Assembly (NCBI RefSeq): GCF_007997385.1
Contig: NZ_VOSC01000019.1
Location: 203,864 to 267,863 of the forward strand
Source: Seonamhaeicola algicola
Lineage (GTDB): Bacteria > Bacteroidota > Bacteroidia > Flavobacteriales > Flavobacteriaceae
Length of the DNA stretch: 64,000 bases
Reading direction: 5' to 3'
Both the position numbers and the translations under genes were made by a program. Shown piece by piece: positions 43,117 to 53,037 of the stretch. The stretch's first letter is position 1. Each line of letters starts with the position of its first letter. Below the pieces are notes generated by a model that ran no database searches, was not told where the DNA came from, and worked only from the letters and a program-made list of their open reading frames with translations.

Positions 43117-44514
43117 ATGAGTTTCAGAATAGAAAAAGACACCATGGGCGAGGTAAAAGTACCTGCCGATAAAATTTGGGGTGCACAAACAGAACGATCT
43201 AGAAATAACTTTAAAATTGGTCCGGCTGCTTCAATGCCGCTTGAAGTTGTTTACGGATTTGCGTATTTGAAAAAAGCCGCAGCTTACACTAACTGCGAAT
43301 TAGGCGTTTTAGCTATTGAAAAGCGCGATTTAATTGCCCAAGTTTGTGATGAAATTTTAGAAGGAAAACATGATGACCAATTTCCGTTAGTTGTTTGGCA
43401 AACAGGTTCTGGTACACAAAGCAATATGAATGTAAATGAAGTTATTGCAAACAGAGCACACCAATTGGCTGGAAAAACTATTGGTGAAGGTGAAAAAACA
43501 ATACAACCTAATGATGATGTTAACAAATCGCAATCATCAAACGATACCTTCCCTACAGGTATGCACATTGCTGCCTATAAAAAAATAGTAGAAGTTACTA
43601 TTCCTGGTGTTAAACAACTTAGAAACACACTAGATAAAAAATCTAAAGCATTTAAAGATGTTGTAAAAATAGGTAGAACACACCTTATGGATGCTACACC
43701 TTTAACTTTAGGGCAAGAATTATCGGGTTATGTAGCACAACTAGACCACGGCATTAAAGCTTTAGAAAATACCTTGCCGCATTTAAGTGAACTTGCTTTA
43801 GGTGGTACTGCTGTAGGTACAGGCCTTAACACGCCTAAAGGATATGATAAACGTGTAGCTGAATATATTGCAAAATTTACCAATTTACCATTTGTAACAG
43901 CACCTAATAAGTTTGAAGCATTAGCAGCTCATGATGCTTTAGTTGAAACACACGGTGCTTTAAAACAATTAGCGGTATCATTAAATAAAATAGCTAATGA
44001 TATTAGAATGATGGCTTCTGGACCAAGAAGTGGTATTGGAGAAATTATAATTCCTGCCAATGAACCAGGAAGTTCTATAATGCCCGGAAAAGTAAACCCA
44101 ACACAATGCGAAGCTTTAACGATGGTTTGCGCACAGGTTTTTGGTAATGATGTAACTGTAACTGTTGGTGGCACTCAAGGCCATTATGAATTAAATGTTT
44201 TTAAGCCAGTTATGGCAGCAAATGTTTTACAATCGGCTCAATTAATTGGAGATGCCTGTGTGAGTTTTGATGTTAATTGTGCTGTTGGAATTGAGCCTAA
44301 CCATACTGTAATTGAAAAACTGCTTAACAACTCATTAATGCTTGTTACTGCTTTAAATACCAAAATAGGGTATTATAAAGCTGCTGAAATAGCAAATACA
44401 GCGCACAAAAATGGTACTACTTTAAAAGAAGAAGCTATTAATTTAGGTTATGTTACTGCTGAAGAATATGATGAATGGGTAAACCCTAAAGACATGGTTG
44501 GTAGCTTAAAATAA
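43117..44514 (+). CDS. fumC: Class II fumarate hydratase
   Basis: The 465-aa enzyme catalyses the reversible hydration of fumarate to L-malate in the citric acid cycle, as an iron-free homotetramer. Motifs: [71 protein letters not shown] and the superfamily signature [16 protein letters not shown]. Length and motif order are normal. Single gene with a strong terminator. Confidence 0.97.
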   Translation: MSFRIEKDTMGEVKVPADKIWGAQTERSRNNFKIGPAASMPLEVVYGFAYLKKAAAYTNCELGVLAIEKRDLIAQVCDEILEGKHDDQFPLVVWQTGSGTQSNMNVNEVIANRAHQLAGKTIGEGEKTIQPNDDVNKSQSSNDTFPTGMHIAAYKKIVEVTIPGVKQLRNTLDKKSKAFKDVVKIGRTHLMDATPLTLGQELSGYVAQLDHGIKALENTLPHLSELALGGTAVGTGLNTPKGYDKRVAEYIAKFTNLPFVTAPNKFEALAAHDALVETHGALKQLAVSLNKIANDIRMMASGPRSGIGEIIIPANEPGSSIMPGKVNPTQCEALTMVCAQVFGNDVTVTVGGTQGHYELNVFKPVMAANVLQSAQLIGDACVSFDVNCAVGIEPNHTVIEKLLNNSLMLVTALNTKIGYYKAAEIANTAHKNGTTLKEEAINLGYVTAEEYDEWVNPKDMVGSLK

Positions 44515-44541
44515 CACCAAAAAACACATACTATTTATAAC

Positions 44542-44579
44542 AAAAAACCAGGTTAATTAATTATTACCTGGTTTTTTTT
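44542..44579 (+). terminator. Hairpin terminator after fumC
   Basis: AAAAAACCAGGT and ACCTGGTTTTTT form a 12-base-pair stem followed by a T run. Confidence 0.92.
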
Positions 44580-44663
44580 GGTTAGTTAGCTATCAATCCT
44601 TACATAAATTACAAATGTTACAAGGAATATATCTCAAATATATAATTATTGATGTTTTTAATA

Positions 44664-44679
44664 GTTAACAAATGTTAAC
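44664..44679. promoter_or_regulatory. Perfect palindrome at the 3' end of the Crp/Fnr gene
   Basis: GTTAACAAATGTTAAC has two identical 6-base arms and overlaps the Crp/Fnr stop codon (44675-44677). It looks like a binding site but lies at an end, not a start, so its role is unclear. Confidence 0.4.
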
Positions 44680-45250
44680 GTGCTTCAATTTTTTTTCTAA
44701 TTCGGCTTAATTGTACGGGTGTAATACCTAAATATGAAGCTATATGATATTGCGGAATAATAGTTTCTAAATCTGGAATTTCTTTACGTAAAGCTAAGTA
44801 GCGTTCAGTAGCATCAAGCGTTATTAAATTTAACAGGCGTTTTTCATAATTTATATACACATACTCTAAAATTGTAGCGTTTAAATTACTAAGCGCTAAA
44901 TTGGTTTTACACATATCTTTAATTTTATGATAATCTACTTCATAAATTTTACAATCGGTAAGTGTTTCAAATACAAATTTTGATGGTTTATTAGTAACTA
45001 AAGCTGTTAAAGAAGCTACAAAATGGTTTTGTAAATAGAATGATTTATTAAACTCTTTTCCTTTTTCGGTAGTTACATAACACCTTACAACACCACCTAC
45101 TAAAAAATAAAGTTTAGTGGGTACTTCGCCATGTTTTATAAGCTGTGTACCCGCTTTTAAGCGTTTAAACTCTGTAATGTTTGCAATTTCTAAAAATGTT
45201 TCTTCAGATATATTACCAAGTTTGTTTAAAAAATGAAAGTTAGGATGCAT
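44675..45250 (-). CDS. Crp/Fnr-family transcriptional regulator
   Basis: The 191-aa protein has the cyclic nucleotide-binding-like N-terminal barrel (AGTQLIKHGEVPTKLYFLVGGVVRCYV) and a C-terminal winged HTH (HIASYLGITPVQLSRIRKKI). No Cys cluster for Fe-S binding is present and the cAMP-binding residues are not conserved, as usual for Bacteroidota relatives. It is a single gene. The regulated genes are unknown. Confidence 0.92.
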   Translation of the reverse strand: MHPNFHFLNKLGNISEETFLEIANITEFKRLKAGTQLIKHGEVPTKLYFLVGGVVRCYVTTEKGKEFNKSFYLQNHFVASLTALVTNKPSKFVFETLTDCKIYEVDYHKIKDMCKTNLALSNLNATILEYVYINYEKRLLNLITLDATERYLALRKEIPDLETIIPQYHIASYLGITPVQLSRIRKKIEAR

Positions 45251-45358
45251 TAAAATTTTGTTAGGGTAAATTGGTTAAACTAAGTTAAAATGTTTATTAA
45301 TTTATCACAATTATTTCCCTACTATTTACCAATAATCTTGTTTAATAGTAAAAATAAA

Positions 45359-45385
45359 AAGCCCCTAGCAGAAAACTAGGAGCTT
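45359..45385 (-). terminator. Hairpin terminator of the coiled-coil gene
   Basis: AGCCCCTAG pairs with CTAGGAGCT except for one mismatch, with a 7-base loop and an A-rich run on the plus strand (T-rich on the minus strand). It ends the gene at 45407-46288. Confidence 0.7.
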
Positions 45386-45406
45386 AACTTTAAGTGTTAT
45401 ATTAAT

Positions 45407-46288
45407 TTACTTTAGCGTAAATTCTGAAGTTGAAACTAAATCTTTTTCATTGTATATATTTACAACGTAACGTCCTTTTTCAAAATCTTCATCGGCTTTA
45501 ACTACAAACTCACAAACATTTAAATTAGCGTTTTCATAATTAAACTTACTAATAGTACTGTAGTTTAATGTTTGTCCGTCAAATTGTACCTGTTCATTTA
45601 AACCTAAAATATTGTTTTGAGGGTCTATAACTTGTATATAAAGTTCTTGATCTCCAGCTTGTACTAAATTATTTTTAGCTACGGTAAAACATACTCTAAT
45701 TTTATCGGTTCTACCAGCTCTTTCAGTAGGAATTAATTTACCCGAAGTTCTTTCAATTACCCCAAATCCTTTTAATCCAACTGTACCTAAAATTGCAGCA
45801 TTTTCAACAACTTCGGCTAAAGCTGTGTTTTGTACTAATAATGAATCTGTAAACATTGTACGCTCTTCTAACCTTACGCGTGTACTATCTAATGATGATG
45901 CTAAGTAGCTGTTTTCAACACGTAATGAATCATTTTGAGCTAACAATACATCCATTTCTTTTTGTAACGATAAGTATTTCTTTTTATAACGCCATAGGCT
46001 TCTTACGTTAGTTTCTGAAATTTTTAAAGAATCTATTAATCCCTGAATACGTTCTCTGGCATCAACTAAATTTTTATTAGCTGTTTTGTTTTCACCAATA
46101 GCCTCGTCATATTGTTTAGCCATAGCATCTAAATCATTCATTACTAGCTGTTTTTCAGCCATTAAATCGTTTTTAGTTTGCTTGCTTTCATTCATTAAAT
46201 TCATGGTATAAAAACCAAGTCCTAAAAATAAAGCAAAAGCAATACCTAACGCCACCTTAAGCCCTGTGTTACCTTTATTTCCTTCCAT
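45407..46288 (-). CDS. Membrane-anchored coiled-coil protein
   Basis: The 293-aa protein has one N-terminal membrane helix (residues 10-30) and a long heptad-rich coiled coil (about residues 33-165: KQTKNDLMAEKQLVMNDLDAMA ... LEERTMFTDSLLVQNTALAEVV). The C-terminal 115 residues form a beta-rich domain (GVIERTSGKLIPTERAGRTDKIRVCF, FEKGRYVVNIYNEKD). It is a conserved flavobacterial family of unknown function, probably a periplasmic or envelope protein. Its start is 103 bases from the divergent formimidoylglutamase gene. Confidence 0.75.
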   Translation of the reverse strand: MEGNKGNTGLKVALGIAFALFLGLGFYTMNLMNESKQTKNDLMAEKQLVMNDLDAMAKQYDEAIGENKTANKNLVDARERIQGLIDSLKISETNVRSLWRYKKKYLSLQKEMDVLLAQNDSLRVENSYLASSLDSTRVRLEERTMFTDSLLVQNTALAEVVENAAILGTVGLKGFGVIERTSGKLIPTERAGRTDKIRVCFTVAKNNLVQAGDQELYIQVIDPQNNILGLNEQVQFDGQTLNYSTISKFNYENANLNVCEFVVKADEDFEKGRYVVNIYNEKDLVSTSEFTLK

Positions 46289-46391
46289 AGTTATGTGTTT
46301 TTTAATGTAAAATTTAAGTTTAATTTATTGTTTTCAATGTAATGCTTTTAAATAATTATTTAGTGTATTTTTATATAAAAATTTCCACCAA

Positions 46392-47411
46392 ATGGATAAA
46401 CTTGTTTTATTAGATAGCGTTACTAAAAATAAACTTATAAATAAGCGTTTAGGCGAATCTAAATTTGGACAACATGTTAAATTACTTTCAAGCATTTCTA
46501 ACATATACGAGCAACTTGTTAATTTAGATGTTTCTTACGTAATTTTTGGTATTTGTGAAGATGTTGGCGTATATGCAAACTACGGAAACACAGGAACTCA
46601 CAAAGCCTGGGAAGCTACCTTACAGGCTTTGCTTAACATACAAAGCAACCGTTTTACTAAACCCGAACGTGTTTTAATTTTAGGGCATTTAAACTTCACT
46701 GATGCCTTAAACCACATAAAGCCTTTAAACAGCAAAACACAAGCCAACATAAAGAAAGCCCGAAATTTAGTTGATACTATTGATAAAGATGTTACGCATT
46801 TAGTACATACTATTATTGCTGCCGGAAAAAAACCTATTATTATTGGTGGTGGCCACAATAATGCTTACGGAAACATTAAAGGAGCCGCATTGGCTTTAAA
46901 CAGCCCTATAAACGCTATTAATTTTGATGCTCACACAGATTTTAGATTTGACAAAGGAAGACACAGTGGCAACGGATTTAGTTATGCTTATGCAGAAGGT
47001 TTTTTAAAAAAATACTTTGTGTTTGGTTTGCACGAAAACTACACCTCTGAAGCTGTTTTAACTTCATTAAATATAGTTAAAGCTGTTAAATATAATACAT
47101 TTGAAAGTATTGAAATAACTAGCACACTTAAGTTTAAATCCGAAATGGAACGCGCTTTAAACCATATAAGTAAATTTAATTTTGGTATTGAAGTAGATTG
47201 TGATGCTATTGAAAATATAACAAGCAGTGCTATGACACCCAGCGGATTTAGTGTTAGTAAAACACGAAAATTTATAAATTATTTTGCTAAACACGAAAAC
47301 GCTACCTATTTACACATTTGTGAAGCCATACCAAAAAAGAAAAATCAACAACAAATTGGTAAACTAATAACTTATTTAATAACAGATTTTATAAAAGCAA
47401 ATGAACATTGA
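46392..47411 (+). CDS. Formimidoylglutamase-like ureohydrolase (arginase family)
   Basis: The 339-aa enzyme belongs to the arginase/agmatinase/formimidoylglutamase family. The two-manganese site is clear: His in IIIGGGHNNAYGN, the DAHTD block in NAINFDAHTDFRF and the late DCD in FGIEVDCDAIENI. In Flavobacteriia the group is usually called formimidoylglutamase, acting in histidine breakdown, but no other hut gene is in this window, so agmatinase-like or other guanidine hydrolysis remains possible. It overlaps the next gene by 11 bases. Confidence 0.88.
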   Translation: MDKLVLLDSVTKNKLINKRLGESKFGQHVKLLSSISNIYEQLVNLDVSYVIFGICEDVGVYANYGNTGTHKAWEATLQALLNIQSNRFTKPERVLILGHLNFTDALNHIKPLNSKTQANIKKARNLVDTIDKDVTHLVHTIIAAGKKPIIIGGGHNNAYGNIKGAALALNSPINAINFDAHTDFRFDKGRHSGNGFSYAYAEGFLKKYFVFGLHENYTSEAVLTSLNIVKAVKYNTFESIEITSTLKFKSEMERALNHISKFNFGIEVDCDAIENITSSAMTPSGFSVSKTRKFINYFAKHENATYLHICEAIPKKKNQQQIGKLITYLITDFIKANEH

Positions 47412-47868
47412 ATTTGATACTTTTAAACCTGAATATACAACGCATTTTTACAGTTTGAATATTGAATGGTTAAAAACATTTTTTGTGGTTGAACCTTTTG
47501 ATGAAAATGTTTTAAGCAATCCTGAAACATATATTATTAATAAAGGCGGCCACATTTTTTTTGCTAAACTAAACAATACCATTGTTGGCACAGTAGCTTT
47601 AATGCCTATTGGTAATAATGGCCAGTTTGAGCTCACAAAAATGGCGGTGTCAACTACACATAGAGGTTTAAAAATTGGTCAGAAATTATTAGAGCATTGT
47701 ATAAATTTTGCAAAACATACTATGAAACTACCTAAACTCATACTCTACTCTAACACAAAACTTGAAAACGCTATTTATATTTATAAAAAATTTGGCTTTG
47801 TTGAAATTCCTGTTGAACCTAACTCACCTTATAAACGTAGTGATATTAAAATGGAATTGATTTTTTAA
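47401..47868 (+). CDS. GNAT-family N-acetyltransferase
   Basis: The 155-aa protein has the GNAT fold with the acetyl-CoA loop in MAVSTTHRGLKIGQKLLEHC and the final IYIYKKFGFVEIP. Its start lies inside the 3' end of the ureohydrolase gene (11-base overlap), so translation is coupled, which suggests a related substrate, for example an amine. The exact acceptor is unknown. Confidence 0.88.
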   Translation: MNIEFDTFKPEYTTHFYSLNIEWLKTFFVVEPFDENVLSNPETYIINKGGHIFFAKLNNTIVGTVALMPIGNNGQFELTKMAVSTTHRGLKIGQKLLEHCINFAKHTMKLPKLILYSNTKLENAIYIYKKFGFVEIPVEPNSPYKRSDIKMELIF

Positions 47869-47871
47869 AAC

Positions 47872-47901
47872 AAAAAAACCGAAGCTAAAACTTCGGTTTT
47901 T
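47872..47901. terminator. Bidirectional hairpin terminator
   Basis: AAAAAAACCGAAG and CTTCGGTTTTT enclose a CTAAAA loop. It serves the GNAT gene and the convergent GH16 gene. Confidence 0.92.
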
Positions 47902-47928
47902 ACAAACAAACTAAATTAAAAAGACTAA

Positions 47929-49224
47929 CTATTCGTCTTCTAACTTCCAAGTTCTTACCCAATCAACTCGCATAGTGTTAATTGTATCATCTGCTAAATC
48001 AGATTTTGGTGGCAAACCACCTAACCAACCAGCTTCATTGGTCCATAAATCAAAAATAATTTCTAAATCGCGGGTAAACACTCTGTCATAAGTATTTCCA
48101 TCGTTATGTTCTCCTACAACAACACTTCCTGCAGGTTCACCATCTAAGTAAAATTGTATGTGTTTAGCATCTTTCCACCAAACGCCGTACGTATGGTAAG
48201 CTTCATTCCACCCTTTATTTTTTAAAGGATTTGCATCAGATAAATCTGCTCTAAGATAGGTTCCTTTATTTCTAATGGTTTGCGGTGTTTCATTCTCATC
48301 TGCCTGAAAATATTGTGAATTCATTCTTTCAGGAAAAATTTCGGCATCGCAATTAGTGCATGAAGGTTTAGAGTTATTTTCAATAATATCAATTTCATCT
48401 CTATTGTTAATATCACCGTTGTTTAACCAATACGTATTATATGCTGAAATATGGGCTGTTTTTATACTAGCCTCAGTGTACATGGGATATTTGGTTTCTG
48501 CTTTTGAGTGAATTCTTGCAGTTTGAAACCATCTATTTTCTGGATTACTTTCATTTAAGGTAGCTTTAATCCATAATTTACCATCAGTAACTCCTGAGTT
48601 TGTAGCTGAATTTGACATAAATACAGGTGCGCCATAATGCCATGTAGATTTAAACCATTTTGTACTATCCCAGGTATCAAACTCATCAGACATGGGTTCA
48701 TGTTTTACCCATTTTTTTCCTGTTGGTGTTGTATTTTCAATAGAAACAAATGACGGGAAATTTGGGTCAATGTTATTAAAATCTTCTGCTGTTGGTCCAT
48801 TAGGAACCTCAGTAACTGTTATGGTTACTGTGGCTTCACTTGTATCTCCATCTTCATCTGTTAAGGTATACACAAAACTATCTTGCCCACTAAAATTTGT
48901 ATTGGGAATATATTCAAACACACCATCAGAAACCTCTGTAACGCTGCCGTTTGTAGCATTAGTTTTTATGCTATAATTGTTAGTATCGCCACCATCATTA
49001 CCAATATCATCATTTTGTGATACATCAATTTGATTAGCGGTGCCAGATGTACTATTTTCTAAAACTGTTAAAGTATCATTTTTAGCTGTTGGTGTATCAT
49101 TAGGTGTTTCGGTTTGTTCTTCCTCATTAGAATTACTGCTAGAACAACTATTACAGCTTACTACAACACCAAAAAAAATAGTAAAAAGCATTATATATGC
49201 TTGTACGTTTAACTTTAATTTCAT
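47929..49224 (-). CDS. GH16 glycoside hydrolase lipoprotein (agarase/porphyranase-like)
   Basis: The 431-aa protein has a lipoprotein signal with Cys24 in GVVVSC, an Asp/Ser/Glu-rich linker, a cadherin-like beta domain (residues about 43-138: VFEYIPNTNFSGQDSFVYTLTDEDGDTSEATVTITVTE) and a GH16 catalytic domain (about 155-431). The family bulge motif DEIDIIEN gives nucleophile Glu277, Asp279 and acid/base Glu282. The end INTMRVDWVRTWKLED and the WF...RIHSK stretch resemble beta-agarases and beta-porphyranases from marine Bacteroidota rather than laminarinases, so red-algal galactans are the probable substrates. There is no SusC/SusD pair beside it; it is a solitary gene. Confidence 0.88.
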   Translation of the reverse strand: MKLKLNVQAYIMLFTIFFGVVVSCNSCSSSNSNEEEQTETPNDTPTAKNDTLTVLENSTSGTANQIDVSQNDDIGNDGGDTNNYSIKTNATNGSVTEVSDGVFEYIPNTNFSGQDSFVYTLTDEDGDTSEATVTITVTEVPNGPTAEDFNNIDPNFPSFVSIENTTPTGKKWVKHEPMSDEFDTWDSTKWFKSTWHYGAPVFMSNSATNSGVTDGKLWIKATLNESNPENRWFQTARIHSKAETKYPMYTEASIKTAHISAYNTYWLNNGDINNRDEIDIIENNSKPSCTNCDAEIFPERMNSQYFQADENETPQTIRNKGTYLRADLSDANPLKNKGWNEAYHTYGVWWKDAKHIQFYLDGEPAGSVVVGEHNDGNTYDRVFTRDLEIIFDLWTNEAGWLGGLPPKSDLADDTINTMRVDWVRTWKLEDE

Positions 49225-49362
49225 CGTTATTAATTATGATTTATTCAAAATTAAACGACAACTAAAGTTAATACTAAAACGTATGGTTATTGCAATGAAA
49301 CAAATGTTTTGTAAATGCCAAATAAAACTTGACAAAAACTATACATTTAACATAATTAACTG

Positions 49363-51051
49363 TTAATTAGATGATTTTAAGGAATCTATTTGTTTTTGAA
49401 GTTGTTCTATTTGAATTTCTTTTTCTGTTTTTATGGATACAGACGTAGCGTCAATTGTTTGGGTTTCAACATCAATATCTTTAGTTTCTTCAACAAAGTA
49501 GTAACCAATACCCTCGCTTGCTCTCCAAGCTTCGCCTAATTGATTGTAAACTGTTTTATCCCATTGGCTTGGATGCTTAACATCTATCCAAATAACATCT
49601 CTATATTCACTATCTATTAATGCCAAATCTGGAGTTGCAGACCCATCAAACTTTTCGGCTTCATTATCTCTTATAGCAGAAATAGTTCCTAAGAAAAACA
49701 TACGTTTTCTACCTGCAATACTCTTAATATACGGCCTAAATTCAACAGGTTTATTAACAGACCAATCAAACTCTTTTCTAGATTCAATAACTTTTAATGG
49801 CATTGCCGATACGCCTGCATATCCTTGTTTTTTAGCAGCATGATTATAGTAGTAAAACTTGTTTGTACCATCGGCAGGCACAAAAACACTAAAGGTTAAG
49901 CTTGTACGCTCGTCACCAACGGGCTCTAAACCAAACCAGTGATATAAACCGCTGTAAGCATTTGTGTTAGTGTCAGAAAAATCAAAATCTGTTACAAATG
50001 GTTGTTGATTTTGGTCATCGGGTAGTATAGGAATTTTAACAGCGGTTTCCATATTCCATGGTAACGGATCACTAAAACCACCTAAAAACTTTAACGATTC
50101 TGCCTGCAAGCGTGATACTTTTTCAGCTAAGGTATTTTGGCGTGTTAAATATGGATAATTACTCATGTTTTCTGGACTAACATAGGTGCCTTTACCTATG
50201 GCAATGCGCTCTAAATAATCCTTTAAATTATGCTCGCCATTATCAATTACCATAACACCACCAAAGGTTGGATACGGAAATAAAAAACCTTTCCACTTTA
50301 TTAAACTAACAACTTGCACCCATTGTCCATTATCATTTTTCATATAATAGGTATCACTTGGTTCCATGGTAAACAACTGAAAAAAGTTAAAGCGCTGTAC
50401 TACGGCATTGTATGTGTTTCGGCTAAATTTTAACGACTCGCCAATTGAGAATGTAACCGGAATACGGTTTTCACTTGAAAATCTAGGAAAAGGCGTGGTA
50501 CTGGACACCGCAAAAACTTCTTCTGTATTATCTGTCATGCCTTGCCAAACGTATTTTTCGGTTGGTTGTATGGCCATGGTCCATTTATTTTCATTGCCTA
50601 TTCTAACTAAATGTGGTAATGATACATCTTTGGTTTCGCCAACACTTTCATTGGCCATTGAAAAAATATTGCGTAATGGCTGTATACGCTCGTTTTGTGT
50701 TAATGGCAACTCATTAATTTCAATTTTATTTAAACTATTAAATACATTATAGGTTTTCATGTAATTATACATGTTGTAATGCCAACCAACTACATATAAA
50801 ATACCAAAAAACACAACTAAAAGTGCTAAAATGCCCAATCTGCCACCTGTACTAGCGGTATTTCTAAATTTTCGTAATCCAAAAAACAATACCAAAGCAC
50901 TCAAAAGAATAACAAAAATAAATTTTCTAATAAATAATAGTGCTGGTTGATAATCATCTCTTAATACAAAAAGGAGTATGAGTAAAATTAAACCAAAAAT
51001 TATGGTGTTACGCTTTTGTTTTGCGCCTTTATTCCAGTAAGATTTTATCAT
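49363..51051 (-). CDS. Unknown membrane protein of the AAA operon
   Basis: The 562-aa product has three hydrophobic helices at about residues 16-33, 40-58 and 72-92, followed by a large soluble domain (LPHLVRIGNENKWTMAIQPT, FPYPTFGGVMVIDNGEHNLKDYLERIAIGKG, RKRMFFLGTISAI) and a short C-terminal coil (EKEIQIEQLQKQIDSLK). I do not recognise the family. It is the last gene of a seven-gene minus-strand operon with an AAA ATPase and a coiled-coil protein, 42 bases after the next small membrane protein. A role at the inner membrane, as an anchor or client of the ATPase, is inferred only from context. Confidence 0.75.
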   Translation of the reverse strand: MIKSYWNKGAKQKRNTIIFGLILLILLFVLRDDYQPALLFIRKFIFVILLSALVLFFGLRKFRNTASTGGRLGILALLVVFFGILYVVGWHYNMYNYMKTYNVFNSLNKIEINELPLTQNERIQPLRNIFSMANESVGETKDVSLPHLVRIGNENKWTMAIQPTEKYVWQGMTDNTEEVFAVSSTTPFPRFSSENRIPVTFSIGESLKFSRNTYNAVVQRFNFFQLFTMEPSDTYYMKNDNGQWVQVVSLIKWKGFLFPYPTFGGVMVIDNGEHNLKDYLERIAIGKGTYVSPENMSNYPYLTRQNTLAEKVSRLQAESLKFLGGFSDPLPWNMETAVKIPILPDDQNQQPFVTDFDFSDTNTNAYSGLYHWFGLEPVGDERTSLTFSVFVPADGTNKFYYYNHAAKKQGYAGVSAMPLKVIESRKEFDWSVNKPVEFRPYIKSIAGRKRMFFLGTISAIRDNEAEKFDGSATPDLALIDSEYRDVIWIDVKHPSQWDKTVYNQLGEAWRASEGIGYYFVEETKDIDVETQTIDATSVSIKTEKEIQIEQLQKQIDSLKSSN

Positions 51052-51093
51052 TTTATTATGGCTTTATCACTAATTTTTAATGCTTTTTATTAA

Positions 51094-51645
51094 CTATTTA
51101 AGGTACCCTTTATCTTTTAAGCGTTCTCTGGCGCTTTTTTTAGTTTCATTATCTGTGTTACTTTCAGGTACGTTTTCTTTGGTTGGTGTTACATCATCAG
51201 CAGCAACTTCTTTTGTTGTAATGTCTTCAATTAAATCTTTACCTTTTTCAACAGCGTCATTAACTAAATCTTCAACAACATCGGCTTTTTCTTCAATAAC
51301 TTTACCCGATTTTAAAACGAAATTAGCCACATACGTACCAATTAAAACCCCAACAACCACCGATGAAAACGCAGAAATACCATTGTAATTGGTAAAAATT
51401 TTAAAAGGTGTTAAAAACTGAACTATTAAGCCTATAATTAAAAAAATGCCTACTACATACACTAATCTTGGTAAAAAAGCTTGCTTAAAAACAAAACCCT
51501 TTTTATCTGTTGGTTTCATTTGAAGTGCTTTACTGTTGAAAATTTTATTGAAAAACCTGTATAAAGCATTGCTTTGTGATTCACGCCAATACACAAGAAT
51601 TCCTACTAATATAGCGCCAATGAAAATTACCAATTCTAATCCCAT
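51094..51645 (-). CDS. Small membrane protein of the AAA operon
   Basis: The 183-aa protein has hydrophobic segments at about residues 3-18, 53-76 and 88-108, then an acidic/basic helical tail rich in Asp, Glu and Lys (VIEEKADVVEDLVNDAVEKGKDLIEDITT). There is no catalytic motif. It lies between the unknown 411-aa gene and the unknown 562-aa membrane gene, with short gaps of 72 and 42 bases, and is surely co-transcribed. The tail suggests interaction with a partner or with the membrane surface. Confidence 0.7.
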   Translation of the reverse strand: MGLELVIFIGAILVGILVYWRESQSNALYRFFNKIFNSKALQMKPTDKKGFVFKQAFLPRLVYVVGIFLIIGLIVQFLTPFKIFTNYNGISAFSSVVVGVLIGTYVANFVLKSGKVIEEKADVVEDLVNDAVEKGKDLIEDITTKEVAADDVTPTKENVPESNTDNETKKSARERLKDKGYLK

Positions 51646-51717
51646 AGTTGTTTGTTTGTTTGTTGTTGTTAGTTGTTTGTTACGTTATAACCGTTTACAA
51701 TTATTAGTATAAAATTT

Positions 51718-52953
51718 TTATACATTGTTACTAATAGTTTGTACTACCCAAGTTTTTAATGCATTATTCCATGTTTCAAAATGCTTGTAAAAATCTTGTT
51801 TATCATACCAATACCAATATAATACATCTTTTGGAGCTATGTTTACCAAGAGTTTCCAAATTAAATCTTGGTGTTTTGTTTCTAATGATGAATGTGGTTT
51901 ATGCAATGCATTAAACATTGCTGGGTCTATTATATCGGCAATTTTATACTGGTTGCTAGTTTCTAATTTTTCTAAATAACGCTCTACACTCATTACTTTT
52001 TTTCTGTCTTCAATAGTCAATTTATTTAAGTAACTTTTAAAAAGTATGGGGTTATTTAAAATATCGTTAATAGGATGCTCGGGTGCTTTTAAATGTTGTG
52101 CTAACTCAAACTTTTTTATACGTTGGTATTGTTTTGTTTCAACAGATTTTTCAAGATCATACTCTATAATCATGTGATCTCTTAACTTATCCATTAATTC
52201 TTTTTGTTGAATATGAAAAATTAACACATCATAATTAGTGTCTTTTATAGCTTCTTTATGCCATTTTTTATCTTCAAAAATAACTATTGGCGATATAAAA
52301 TCTCTTAAAACATACACACCACCAAAGGCTCTTGTATAAAAAGAACTTACTGAAAAATCGAGCGCTGGTAAATCTAAATTCCTATCTCGTAAATCGCCAT
52401 AAGTTTTAACAGATTTTAAAATTTCATTGTGAATATCTTCATTTATAAAATTATGGTGATGTTTAAACTTATCAATTAAAGCAAGTTGCTCTTTTTGTTG
52501 ATGATACAAGTTATTCATTAAATGAAAATTTATATGAATAGTATTGTATTTAAGCACATCTAAAGGTTCATAGAATGCATCAATTTTCTGATCAAAATCA
52601 ATACAAATGGCCGAGTCTCTGGTTATATCTTTAATTTGATGTTCATACACTTTAAAAATATGTTTCATCATATCTCTATCAAATGTATGAAATGGTAAAT
52701 ACACTGGTTTGCCTTTTTGCAATGGCGAAATTATAATTCCGTGTGGGTTTGCTTCTCCATTATTTAAGTAGTTTATATTGTTTTTTTCTTCGGCAATTTC
52801 AGGGCTCCAGCCTATACCGTCAATTAAAAAACTGGTAAGTTTTGTTGGTGTAAAACCAAGTTTCACCAAGCATTTGTTGTAACGCTCTACCAGTTTACCG
52901 CTTACGGGTATTAATTCACTTCGGTATAAATTGGCTTCTATTAATTTTTCCAT
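51718..52953 (-). CDS. Unknown soluble protein of the AAA operon
   Basis: The 411-aa product is soluble, without signal peptide or transmembrane segment. It starts MEKLIEANLYRSELIPVSGKLVERYNKCL and contains GLNGIGW-like FLIDGIGWSPEIAEEKNN, a Met/His-rich part and a Trp/Tyr-rich end (YWYWYDKQDFYKHFETWNNALKTW). I recall a Bacteroidota unknown family of this size in such operons but cannot name it with confidence. It lies 84 bases after the Nudix gene. Function unknown. Confidence 0.7.
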   Translation of the reverse strand: MEKLIEANLYRSELIPVSGKLVERYNKCLVKLGFTPTKLTSFLIDGIGWSPEIAEEKNNINYLNNGEANPHGIIISPLQKGKPVYLPFHTFDRDMMKHIFKVYEHQIKDITRDSAICIDFDQKIDAFYEPLDVLKYNTIHINFHLMNNLYHQQKEQLALIDKFKHHHNFINEDIHNEILKSVKTYGDLRDRNLDLPALDFSVSSFYTRAFGGVYVLRDFISPIVIFEDKKWHKEAIKDTNYDVLIFHIQQKELMDKLRDHMIIEYDLEKSVETKQYQRIKKFELAQHLKAPEHPINDILNNPILFKSYLNKLTIEDRKKVMSVERYLEKLETSNQYKIADIIDPAMFNALHKPHSSLETKHQDLIWKLLVNIAPKDVLYWYWYDKQDFYKHFETWNNALKTWVVQTISNNV

Positions 52954-53037
52954 ATTTCCATACTGCTAAAGCAGGAATGTATTTTTACTTTGTACACTTA
53001 ATTTTTGTGATTTATGCCTTTAAACGACATAACAAAA

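Noticed and set aside
44615-44640. AAGGAATATAT near the Crp/Fnr gene as a second MarR operator
   Set aside because: Only a half site of the palindrome at 62744-62767 is present; a match of this size is expected by chance in A/T-rich DNA.
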